From Actinomadura sp. K4S16 (GTDB lineage Bacteria > Actinomycetota > Actinomycetes > Streptosporangiales > Streptosporangiaceae), in contig NZ_BDDE01000014.1 in the NCBI RefSeq assembly GCF_008327685.1, positions 310,001-374,000 on the forward strand: DNA of 64,000 bases. Direction: 5' to 3'. Each line of letters begins with the position of its first letter. Position 1 is the stretch's first letter. A program made the translations under genes and the position numbers. The notes under the pieces were generated by a model. The model had not been told where the DNA came from. It ran no database searches and saw nothing but the letters and a program-made list of their open reading frames with translations. Positions 1 through 7,253 of the stretch are shown here, piece after piece.

Positions 1-151
1 CACAGGTACCTCCAAATTCGCGTGCTCGAGCCGGACAGTTCCTGTCAGGATCTGTTAATGTCAGCCAGCAGGTCAACCCTTGAGCTGATTCCATCCTGAT
101 CTCGCTGGTCACAGGCTGGTCGCGGGCCGCGCGGCGCGGCGGTAATCGGGA

Positions 152-200
152 GAGCTCCTGGTAAGTCAAGGTTTGCGACCACCTTGGCCACCAGGAGCTC
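152..200. repeat. Nested perfect inverted repeat upstream of the transposase remnant
   Basis: GAGCTCCTGG (152-161) pairs perfectly with CCAGGAGCTC (191-200). Inside it CAAGGT (167-172) pairs with ACCTTG (181-186). It lies just upstream of the remnant ATG at 207. It could be a transposase leader hairpin that limits read-through translation, or part of an IS end. Confidence 0.6.
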
Positions 201-290
201 CTGTTGATGTTCTATCGTGCTGCGCTGGACCTGTCCCCCTCGGCCTGCGGGTTCGTGGCTGATCTGGTCCGCGGGCATCGAGCAACACCA
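152..290 (+). mobile_element. Remnant of the 5' end of an IS5-family transposase gene
   Basis: From the ATG at 207 about 25 codons read MFYRAALDLSP, then FVADLVRGHR. This is the usual N-terminus of actinobacterial IS5-type (IS112-like) transposases. After about position 285 the frame no longer resembles a transposase and no DDE domain follows anywhere in the window, so this is a decayed stub. A nested inverted repeat directly upstream (152-200) may be the original 5' regulatory hairpin or end of the element. It sits with an integrase fragment in a degraded island next to a tRNA gene. Family recognition is from memory of the motif. Confidence 0.55.
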
Positions 291-382
291 CCAACTCCAG
301 GCCACCGTCTCCTCACAAACGTGACCGGAGAGCCAGGGGAAGATCAAGCTGTCCGTGGAACCGGGGGAAGCTGGCGCGGCGG

Positions 383-721
383 ATGCTTGTCCCTCCGGAT
401 GCACCGGCCGCGTTGCCTCGGCCGTGGCTGGCGCGGCGGCTGTTGAATCGGCTCGCGCGGGCGTTGCGGAGGCTTGGGTGGCGTGTGGAGCGACGGTACG
501 CCAAGACCCTGCCCATGCTGCGGGTGCACTTCCCCGACGTTGCGGGCGTGGGCGAGAGCGTCACCGTGGTCCGCGGGGATGGCCGGTGGTGGTTCCGCTC
601 CAGTACGGGGGTGCTGCTGGCGCCGTGCTCGGATGTCGGCCTGGCCGTGTCGCGGGTGGCGGTGTCGCTGGATGAGTGGGTGGCTGCGGCGCGCTCGTTG
701 CGGAGGACGGGCGGGGCCTGA
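383..721 (+). CDS. Small hypothetical protein of the degraded island
   Basis: 112 codons; not recognised as a characterised family. The N-terminal half is very Arg/Leu-rich (LARRLLNRLARALRRLGW), followed by a compact region with GDGRWWFRSSTG. Composition and third-position GC look like real actinobacterial coding sequence rather than a shadow. No signal peptide or membrane segment is visible. Its stop (719-721) overlaps the first codons of the integrase fragment, which has lost its own upstream part, so this ORF may be a passenger of a partly deleted element. The start is uncertain; the ATG at 383 is the first in frame and has no convincing ribosome site. Confidence 0.45.
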   Translation: MLVPPDAPAALPRPWLARRLLNRLARALRRLGWRVERRYAKTLPMLRVHFPDVAGVGESVTVVRGDGRWWFRSSTGVLLAPCSDVGLAVSRVAVSLDEWVAAARSLRRTGGA

Positions 722-1303
722 TGCGATGGGGCGAGATCGGCGTTGCGCCGCTGCGATGTCGACCTCACCGCGCGCACCGTCCGGGTTCGTCACGCCTACG
801 TGGAACGGGCGAACGGTCAGATGCTGCTCGGGCCTCCGAAGTCAAAGGCGGGAGTTCGGACGGTCACCATTCCGGCCGCGATCGTCCCCCACCTGACGGC
901 GCACCTGGACAAGTACACAGGCAAGGAACCTCAAGCCCCGGTCTTCACGGGGCTCAGGGGCGGGTCGCTGCGCCGTAGCGGGTTCAACAAAGTCACCAAC
1001 TGGCGCCACGTGGTGAACGCACCCGGCGTCCCGAACCTGCATTTCCATGACCTCTGGCACACCGGTAGCCAGCTCGCCGCGGACATGGGCGTCTCGACCA
1101 AGAGCCTGATGGCGCGCATGGGCCACGACAATGAGCGGGCGGCGCTGCGCTACCAGCACCGGTCTGCCAAGGGTGACCGCATCATCGCTGACGGCCTCGA
1201 TGCCCTTGTTCGGGAAGAGCGCGGCGACGACGAGGGCCAGGACGGCGGAGCGGGCGGGCACCGGTGCCGGTTGCCTAATGGCCCGCCAATGGCCTGGCTG
1301 TGA
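718..1303 (+). pseudogene. Tyrosine recombinase (integrase) C-terminal fragment, frameshifted
   Basis: Only the catalytic half of a phage/AICE-type tyrosine integrase remains. The block around the first catalytic Arg (MRWGEIG) is read from 721. The continuation LRRCDVDLTARTVRVRHAYV lies in another frame, joined near 740 where about two bases appear to be missing. The later motifs KAGVRTVTIPA, HFHDLWHTG and LMARMGHDNERAALRYQH are intact except that the HxxR arginine is replaced by Trp (HDLW instead of HDLR). N-terminal core-binding domain, frame and one catalytic residue are therefore all lost. Its 3' end lies 63 bp from the encoded CCA end of tRNA-Gly, the usual integration target of such elements, so this is probably the scar of a former integrated element. 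Confidence 0.85.
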
Positions 1304-1321
1304 AGACAGCCAGAAACGATC

Positions 1322-1361
1322 AAGGCCCAGGTGCGGGGATGATGTCCCTGGCCTGGGCCTT
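1322..1361 (-). terminator. Hairpin downstream of tRNA-Gly
   Basis: AAGGCCCAGG (1322-1331) and CCTGGGCCTT (1352-1361) are perfect complements; a second GGGGA/TCCC pairing lies in the loop. It lies just past the tRNA 3' end on the minus strand and also closes the integrase remnant on the plus strand. Confidence 0.7.
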
Positions 1362-1366
1362 CGTGG

Positions 1367-1440
1367 TGGAGCGGGTGACGGGAATCGAACCCGCGCTGTC
1401 AGCTTGGGAAGCTGAAGTTCTACCATTGAACTACACCCGC
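1367..1440 (-). tRNA. tRNA-Gly (anticodon CCC), 3' CCA encoded
   Basis: Read on the minus strand, the acceptor arms GCGGGTG and CACCCGC pair and the T-arm carries GGTTCGATTCC. The anticodon stem TCAGC/GCTGA encloses loop TTCCCAA, giving anticodon CCC. Discriminator U and CCA are encoded at 1367-1370. The 3' end faces the integrase fragment, fitting use of this gene as an attachment site. A duplicate of the tRNA 3' end (a second att site) was not found within 1-1300. Confidence 0.95.
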
Positions 1441-1522
1441 GTCGGGCGGCCTTGACGGTGCCCGTGCCTTGGTTACTGTACCGGATCGCCGGTGGGGGCG
1501 TGGCGTGGGATAGCTTTCTGGG

Positions 1523-2098
1523 GTGCTGCTCTCCGATCGCGATATCAGGGCCGAGCTCGAGTCCGGGCGGGTCAAGATCGACCCGTACGAGCCGGTCATG
1601 GTCCAGCCGTCCAGTGTGGACGTTCGACTGGACCGGTACTTCCGGGTGTTCGAGAACCACCGGTATCCGCACATCGATCCCGCTGTGGAGCAGCCGGATC
1701 TGACGCGGCTGGTCGAGGTGGACGCCGAGGAGGCGTTCGTGCTGCATCCCGGGGAGTTCGTGCTGGCCTCGACGTACGAGGTGTTCGGGCTGCCCGAGGA
1801 TCTCGCGGCGCGGCTGGAGGGGAAGAGCTCGCTCGGGCGGCTGGGGCTGCTCACGCACTCGACGGCGGGGTGGATCGATCCGGGGTTCAGCGGGCACGTG
1901 ACGCTGGAGCTGTCGAACGTGGCGACGCTGCCGATCAAGTTGTGGCCGGGGATGAAGATCGGGCAGATGTGCCTGTTCCGGACGAGCTCGCCGGCGGAGT
2001 ACCCCTACGGGTCGGCGAAGTACGGGTCGCGGTACCAGGACCAGCGGGGGCCGACGCCCTCGCGGTCGTACCAGAACTTTCACCGGACGAAAGTGTAG
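1523..2098 (+). CDS. dcd: dCTP deaminase, probably the bifunctional dUMP-forming type
   Basis: 191 aa, GTG start, full family length. Deaminates dCTP and, in actinobacterial members such as the M. tuberculosis enzyme, also hydrolyses the product to dUMP, supplying thymidylate synthesis. Visible motifs: [11 protein letters not shown] (28-37), the catalytic block [17 protein letters not shown] (100-116), Glu129 in TLELSN, and the C-terminal [11 protein letters not shown] that closes over the nucleotide. The sequence is very close, from memory, to the mycobacterial bifunctional enzyme. It stands alone between tRNA-Gly and the betaine transporter; the dcd next to tRNA-Gly arrangement is common in actinomycetes. 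Mono- versus bifunctionality is inferred from similarity. Confidence 0.95.
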   Translation: MLLSDRDIRAELESGRVKIDPYEPVMVQPSSVDVRLDRYFRVFENHRYPHIDPAVEQPDLTRLVEVDAEEAFVLHPGEFVLASTYEVFGLPEDLAARLEGKSSLGRLGLLTHSTAGWIDPGFSGHVTLELSNVATLPIKLWPGMKIGQMCLFRTSSPAEYPYGSAKYGSRYQDQRGPTPSRSYQNFHRTKV

Positions 2099-2280
2099 TC
2101 GCTTCGTTACCCGAACGTGACGCAAGTCACCAAAAGATGAAACATGTTCTCTGGACGGGTAGTTTCGGGCGACGCACAGGCATGGCGTTCGGTTGACACC
2201 CTCTTTACCTGAGGGCCGGGTGCCTGCACGGACGAGGCGACCCGTTTCCGCGCACCGGCGTGGGAACCCGGAAGGAGATC

Positions 2281-3540
2281 GTGTCAGTACTCCGCGCGGA
2301 AAGCGTCACCAAGCTCTTCGGCCGCAGGACGGCCGAGGCACAGCGGAAACTCAAGGCGGGCGCTGATCTGTCGGCGATCCGCGACCTCGGGGTCACACCG
2401 GCGGTGGTGGACGCCACGTTCGAGGTCCGGCAGGGCGAGATCTTCGTGGTCATGGGCCTGTCGGGGTCGGGGAAGTCGACCCTCATCCGGACGCTGAACG
2501 GACTGCTCGGGGTCACGTCCGGAAGTGTCGAGATCGACGGCCAGGACATCGCCGAGCTGCCGCCGAAGGCGCTGCGCGCGCTCCGGCAGCACAAGATCAG
2601 CATGGTCTTCCAGCACTTCGCGCTGTTCCCCCATCGGACGGTCCTGGCCAACGCGGCGTACGGGCTCGAGGTCCGCGGCGTTCCCAGGGAGGAACGAGAG
2701 AGGACCGCCCGGGAGTTCCTGGCGCTGGTGGGTCTCGAAGGCTGGGAGAACAAGCTCCCCGGTGAGCTGTCGGGCGGGATGAAGCAGCGGGTGGGGCTCG
2801 CCCGCGCGCTCGCCTCGGGTACCGACATCATCCTGATGGACGAGGCGTTCAGCGCCCTGGACCCGCTGATCCGCCGGGAGGTCCAGGACCTGCTGCTCGA
2901 TCTGCAGAGCCGGTTCGGCAAGACGATCGTCTTCATCACCCACGACCTGAACGAGGCCATGCGCATCGGCGACCGCATCGCGGTGATGCGGGAGGGGCGG
3001 ATCGTGCAGATCGGGACGGCCGAGGAGATCCTCACCGACCCGGCCAACGACTACGTCGCCCAGTTCGTCGCGGATGTGGACCGTACCAGAGTGCTGACGG
3101 CGGCCTCGGTGATGGAGAAGCCGCTGGTCACGGTGCCGGCATCGACCGGACCGCGGACGGCCCTCAGGACGATGCGCGAGCACCAGACCTCGGCGGCGTT
3201 CGTGGTCGGGCGGGACCGCAAGCTCGTCGGACGGGTGCGGGCGACGGTCATCGCGGACGCGGTGCAGGAGAACGTCCAGACGCTCGACGGCCTGATCGAC
3301 CCGGAGGACCCGGCGCCGGTCGCGCCGGACACCCCGGTCGCCGACCTGTTCGTGCGGGTCGCCGAGAGCGACCTGCCGGTGCCGGTGGCGGACGAGAAGG
3401 GGACGCTTCTCGGCGTGATCCCCCGGGTGACGCTGCTGGCGGCGCTCGGCGCGATCAACTCCCACGTGGAGGAGATGGTCGAGGAGGACGAGCCGGAACT
3501 GGCGCTGACGAAGGAGGGTGGCAGCGGTGACGACGACTGA
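2281..3540 (+). CDS. Glycine betaine / proline ABC transporter ATP-binding protein with CBS domains
   Basis: 419 aa. ATPase of an osmoprotectant importer (ProV/OpuAA type). The N-terminal extension before the nucleotide-binding domain is typical. Walker A GLSGSGKST lies at 59-67, signature LSGGMKQRVGLARAL and Walker B IILMDEAFSALDP follow, then two CBS domains from about residue 280 that in OpuA sense ionic strength. The GTG at 2281 is preferred over the in-frame GTG at 2260 because AAGGAG lies 5 bases or fewer upstream of it. First gene of a three-gene operon; the permease start overlaps its end by 14 nt. An acidic C-terminus (EEMVEEDEPE) follows the CBS region. Confidence 0.93.
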   Translation: MSVLRAESVTKLFGRRTAEAQRKLKAGADLSAIRDLGVTPAVVDATFEVRQGEIFVVMGLSGSGKSTLIRTLNGLLGVTSGSVEIDGQDIAELPPKALRALRQHKISMVFQHFALFPHRTVLANAAYGLEVRGVPREERERTAREFLALVGLEGWENKLPGELSGGMKQRVGLARALASGTDIILMDEAFSALDPLIRREVQDLLLDLQSRFGKTIVFITHDLNEAMRIGDRIAVMREGRIVQIGTAEEILTDPANDYVAQFVADVDRTRVLTAASVMEKPLVTVPASTGPRTALRTMREHQTSAAFVVGRDRKLVGRVRATVIADAVQENVQTLDGLIDPEDPAPVAPDTPVADLFVRVAESDLPVPVADEKGTLLGVIPRVTLLAALGAINSHVEEMVEEDEPELALTKEGGSGDDD

Positions 3541-4444
3541 CGCGGCGATGAAGCTGCCCCGGGTGCCGGTCGGCGAGTGGTTCGACGGCCTGGTGAGCTG
3601 GTGCACCGACAACCTGTCGTGGCTGTTCGACGGGATCGGCTCGGCGATCGAGGCGGCGGTGGACGGGCTGACGAGCGTCCTGACGGTCCTGCCGCCGCTG
3701 GGGCTGACGCTGGTGCTGGCACTGATCGCGCTGGTGGTGAGCGGCTGGAGGCTCGCCCTGTTCACGGTCCTCGGGTTCGCGCTGGTCGACAGCATGGAGC
3801 TGTGGGAGCCCGCGATGGACTCGCTGGCCCTGGTGCTCGTGTCGGCGCTGGTGTCGACGGTGGTGGCGATCCCGATCGGCATCGCGGCGGCGCGCAGCGA
3901 CATGGTGAGCCGGATCGTCCGCCCGGTCCTCGACTTCATGCAGACGATGCCGGCGTTCGTGTACCTGATTCCGGCGATCTTCTTCTTCAGCATCGGCTCG
4001 GTGCCCGGCGTGGTGGCGACGGTGATCTTCGCGATGCCGCCGGGAGTGCGGCTGACCGAGCTCGGCATCCGCGGCGTGGACCCGGAGATGGTCGAGGCGG
4101 GCGAGGCGTTCGGCACGCCGCCGGGCCGGATCCTGACCCGGATCCAGATCCCGCTCGCGATGCCGTCGATCATGGCGGGCGTCAACCAGCTGATCATGCT
4201 GTCGCTGTCCATGGTCGTCATCGCGGGCATGGTCGGGGCGGGCGGCCTCGGCGGCGAGGTGCTGGAGGGCATCAACCGGGTGGACGTCGCCAAGGGCTTC
4301 GAGGGCGGGATCGCGGTCGTGGTCCTCGCCATCTACCTGGACCGCCTGACCGGGGCGCTGGGCGATGGCCCGAGCATGATGCGCGCGCTGTTCACCCGCC
4401 CCCGCGCCGGCGAGGCCGCGATGGCCGGCGTCGGCGGCAACTGA
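3527..4444 (+). CDS. Glycine betaine / proline ABC transporter permease
   Basis: 305 aa integral membrane protein of the ProW/OpuAB type. About six to seven hydrophobic segments are visible from residue 50 onward, and the cytoplasmic EAA loop EAGEAFGTPPGRILTRIQIP that docks on the ATPase is intact. The GTG at 3527 is chosen because AAGGAGG (3511-3517) sits at ideal distance; the upstream in-frame GTG at 3518 overlaps that ribosome site. Translationally coupled to the ATPase gene and followed after 48 nt by the binding protein, completing one importer. Confidence 0.93.
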   Translation: MTTTDAAMKLPRVPVGEWFDGLVSWCTDNLSWLFDGIGSAIEAAVDGLTSVLTVLPPLGLTLVLALIALVVSGWRLALFTVLGFALVDSMELWEPAMDSLALVLVSALVSTVVAIPIGIAAARSDMVSRIVRPVLDFMQTMPAFVYLIPAIFFFSIGSVPGVVATVIFAMPPGVRLTELGIRGVDPEMVEAGEAFGTPPGRILTRIQIPLAMPSIMAGVNQLIMLSLSMVVIAGMVGAGGLGGEVLEGINRVDVAKGFEGGIAVVVLAIYLDRLTGALGDGPSMMRALFTRPRAGEAAMAGVGGN

Positions 4445-4492
4445 CTTCCGCTCCCCCCACATAACCCCCTGTAAGCGAACGAAAGGATGGGC

Positions 4493-5380
4493 ATGCGCTT
4501 CAAGTTGAAGGGCCTGACGGTCGCCGCGCTGACGCTGACGCTCGGTCTGAGCGCCACGGCGTGCGGTGATTCCGACTCCGGCGGGGGTGGGAAGGGCAAG
4601 GAGATCACCATCGGCATGGTCGCGGGCTGGGCCGAGGGTGAGGCCGCCACGGCCCTGTGGAAGCGGCTCCTCACCGACAAGGGCTACAAGGTGGACGTCA
4701 AGACCCTCGACACCGGCCCGCTCTACGCGGGCATGGCGAAGGGCGACGTCGACCTCTTCGTGGACGCCTGGCTCCCGGGCACGCACGAGGACTACTGGAA
4801 GCAGTACGGCGACAAGCTGGAGAAGGTCGGCGCCTGGTACGACTCGGCGCCGCTGACGATCGCGGTCCCGAACTACTCCCCGCTGAAGACGCTCGACGAC
4901 CTGAAGGGCAAGGGCGGCGCGTACGGCGGCAAGATCGTCGGCATCGAGAAGAGCTCCGGCCTGTACCGGGTGTCGCAGGAGAAGATGCTCCCCGCGTACG
5001 GCCTGAAGGACGAGTACAAGGTGACGACGTCCTCGACGGCGGCGATGCTGACCGAGCTCAAGAAGGCGATCGACGCGAAGAAGGACATCGTCGTCACGCT
5101 GTGGCGCCCGCACTGGGCGTACTCGAAGTACCCCATCCGCGACCTGCAGGACCCGAAGGGCGCGATGGGCAAGCCGGACGGCATCTACACCGTCGCCCGT
5201 GGGGACTTCGGCAAGGACCAGCCCGAGGTCACCGGCTGGCTGAAGAAGTTCAAGATGGACGACAAGCAGCTCGGCGCCCTCGAGGACCTGATGGAGAACC
5301 AGTACAAGGGCAAGCCGGACCAGGCGGTCGACGAGTGGCTCAAGACGAACCAGAGCTACGCCACCTCGCTGACCGGCTGA
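4493..5380 (+). CDS. Glycine betaine-type substrate-binding lipoprotein
   Basis: 295 aa OpuAC/ProX-type solute-binding protein. The signal peptide (RFKLKGLTVAALTLTLGL) ends in an ATAC lipobox, so it is expected to be membrane-anchored on the outer face and deliver substrate to the upstream permease. Several Trp and Tyr residues (AGWAEG, DAWLPG, AWYDSA, LWRPHW) are of the kind that form the quaternary-amine aromatic box. The ATG at 4493 is favoured over 4487 because GAAAGGA (4481-4487) is then correctly spaced. Last gene of the importer operon; a strong hairpin follows. Confidence 0.92.
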   Translation: MRFKLKGLTVAALTLTLGLSATACGDSDSGGGGKGKEITIGMVAGWAEGEAATALWKRLLTDKGYKVDVKTLDTGPLYAGMAKGDVDLFVDAWLPGTHEDYWKQYGDKLEKVGAWYDSAPLTIAVPNYSPLKTLDDLKGKGGAYGGKIVGIEKSSGLYRVSQEKMLPAYGLKDEYKVTTSSTAAMLTELKKAIDAKKDIVVTLWRPHWAYSKYPIRDLQDPKGAMGKPDGIYTVARGDFGKDQPEVTGWLKKFKMDDKQLGALEDLMENQYKGKPDQAVDEWLKTNQSYATSLTG

Positions 5381-5401
5381 CGCCGGGAACGTTCCCAGAG
5401 A

Positions 5402-5430
5402 GGGCCGTCCGGGTTTCCGGGCGGCCCTTT
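5402..5430. terminator. Bidirectional terminator between betaine operon and ZIP gene
   Basis: GGGCCGTCCGG and CCGGGCGGCCC form an 11-bp stem (one G-T pair) around GTTT, followed by TTT. It separates two converging genes and can serve both. Confidence 0.85.
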
Positions 5431-5431
5431 C

Positions 5432-6169
5432 TCAGCTCGCGAGCCCGACGCTGAACAGGACGGCGGCCAGGCCGAGCCCGGTGGCGGCCAGGGTCATGAT
5501 CCGCGGATGGACGCTGTGCGCCTCGGGCAGGATCTCGGCGGCGGCCAGGTAGAGCAGGACTCCTGCGAAGACGCCGAGGTAGGGGCCGAGGACGGCGTCC
5601 GGGACGGTCGCCAGCATGCCGATGGCCGCCCCGGCGACCGGGGCGGCGGCGTCGGCGAGCAGCAGCAGGACGGCGGGGCGCCGGTCGCCGCGGTACAGCG
5701 AGGCGGCGGTGAAGGTGTTGAAGCCGTCCGCGAAGTCATGGGTGACGACGGCGAGCGCCACGAAGACCCCCGTCTCGGTCCCGGTCTGGAAGCCGAAGCC
5801 GATGCTCAGGCCGTCCACCAGGCTGTGCACGACGAGCGCGAGCGCGGCGAGCAGCCCGCCGGAGCCGGAGCCGTGGACGTGCGCGTGCGGGGCGTACTCC
5901 TCCTCGTGGGCGCGGTGGATCGCCACCGCCTGCTCGACGACGTGCAGCAGCACGAACCCCGCCGCGAAGCCGATCATCGGGGCGGGGACGCCGAACGGGC
6001 GGTGCCGGGTCAGCTCCAGCGACTCGGGGATCAGGTCGAACGCGACGACGCCGAGCATCAGCCCGCCGGCCAGGCCGAGGACGAGGTGCCGGTGGTCGCG
6101 GACCCGCATCGCCGTGAGGCCGCCCGCGAGCGTCATCAGGAACGCGAGGACGGACACGAGCACGGCCAT
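5432..6169 (-). CDS. ZIP-family divalent metal transporter
   Basis: 245 aa with about eight hydrophobic segments. Metal-binding signatures of ZIP proteins are present: HSLVDGLSIG in the fourth segment and HDFADGFNTF in the fifth, plus a His-rich cytoplasmic loop (HEEEYAPHAHVHG) near residue 90. Likely imports zinc or another divalent cation. Monocistronic: it converges with the betaine operon and is separated from the lipoprotein gene behind it by 130 bp. The substrate cannot be fixed from sequence. Confidence 0.88.
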   Translation of the reverse strand: MAVLVSVLAFLMTLAGGLTAMRVRDHRHLVLGLAGGLMLGVVAFDLIPESLELTRHRPFGVPAPMIGFAAGFVLLHVVEQAVAIHRAHEEEYAPHAHVHGSGSGGLLAALALVVHSLVDGLSIGFGFQTGTETGVFVALAVVTHDFADGFNTFTAASLYRGDRRPAVLLLLADAAAPVAGAAIGMLATVPDAVLGPYLGVFAGVLLYLAAAEILPEAHSVHPRIMTLAATGLGLAAVLFSVGLAS

Positions 6170-6298
6170 CCCTGGGTTTTACCAGCGCGCCGACCGCCCC
6201 AATCCCCCTCCGGGCGGCGGGGGCGGACCCACCGGCGGGATGCCGCCGTCCGCTCGCCGGTCGCGCCCCGCCGCGCGATGCTCCGAGCGGACGGCGGG

Positions 6299-7069
6299 TC
6301 AGTTCAGCGCGTCGGCGTCGACGACGGTCTTCGCCGGCGGCCGCCGGACGTCCACCGGCTGGTCGTAGGCGAGGAAGTCGACCTGGTTCCCCGCGCCGCC
6401 GTCGAGCCGCAGCACGTAGGGCTCACCGCGCGTGGCCACGTGGATCTTGTCCCCGGTCGAGGCGACCAGCGCCACGGTGGGGATGCCGCCGACCGTCCCG
6501 GTCGTGCCCTTCTTCCAGCCGTCCAGCTCCTTCACGGCCTCGGTGAGCAGGGCCGACCGGTCCGTGAAGAGCGCGATCTCCTTGAACTCGCGGTTCTTGA
6601 CGGTCGTCCTGAGGTGCTTGCCGGACAGCAGCTGCACCGCGGGCTTCCCGCCGATCGACTTCCAGAACGCGTCGTCGCCCTTGAAGTAGAGGTCCTTGCC
6701 GATCCTGGTGATCTGGATGTTCTGGGCCCCCATCCCGAACGATCCGGTCGCCTTCGCCTTCCCCGCGTAGCGGAAGTCGAGCGCGTACTTCTCGCCCTCC
6801 TCCTCGACCTGCCCCCGCATCCGCAGTGACTTCGCCGACGCCGTCGCCTTGCGTGCGCGGCTCAGGATCTCGGCCGGGTTCAGCTTCTCCACCCCGTTGG
6901 GGATCGCGGAGGCGGGCGTGGGAGCGGCGGAGCGCGCGGCCGGCGTGGATGCCGCCTTCGCCGTCTCCTTGTTCTCGGCCGGGCCGCAGCCCACGGCGAA
7001 CGCCACCGTGAGCAGGAGCGCGGCCGACAGGCCCGGCGCGCGGCCGGCCCGCAGTCGGTGATGAGACAC
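6299..7069 (-). CDS. LppX/LprAFG-type lipoprotein
   Basis: 256 aa. N-terminal signal peptide with lipobox AVGC, then an Ala/Pro/Thr-rich linker (to about residue 60) and a LolA/LppX-like domain (LNPAEILSRARKATASAKSL, later GKDLYFKGDDAFWKSIGG). In actinobacteria these bind or carry lipids at the cell envelope, or act as sensors beside signalling genes. A divergent SARP-type regulator gene lies 184 bp away and may share its promoter region. The specific ligand is unknown. Confidence 0.82.
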   Translation of the reverse strand: MSHHRLRAGRAPGLSAALLLTVAFAVGCGPAENKETAKAASTPAARSAAPTPASAIPNGVEKLNPAEILSRARKATASAKSLRMRGQVEEEGEKYALDFRYAGKAKATGSFGMGAQNIQITRIGKDLYFKGDDAFWKSIGGKPAVQLLSGKHLRTTVKNREFKEIALFTDRSALLTEAVKELDGWKKGTTGTVGGIPTVALVASTGDKIHVATRGEPYVLRLDGGAGNQVDFLAYDQPVDVRRPPAKTVVDADALN

Positions 7070-7253
7070 CCCGTAGTCCTTTCGCTATTTCTTCACGGGG
7101 CAATCGCCCCCGTTGTCCGAAAAGAGACTGCTTGATGCCGTTGTCGAACCGCTGTCGTTATGCTGCCGTCACTGCGCCCGGGCTGCGGAACGACTGCGCA
7201 GGCGCCGATGACGAGGAGCGGGGGTGGTCGCGCTGCCGGGCGAGGGGTCCGCT

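Noticed and set aside
1-50. Second attachment site (duplicate of the tRNA-Gly 3' end)
   Set aside because: No copy of the T-arm/acceptor sequence is visible left of the integrase; it may lie outside the window or be lost.
2193-2221. Sigma-70 promoter before the betaine transporter
   Set aside because: TTGACA at 2193 is perfect, but at 16-18 bp spacing only CCGGGT-like sequence follows, so no -10 can be supported.
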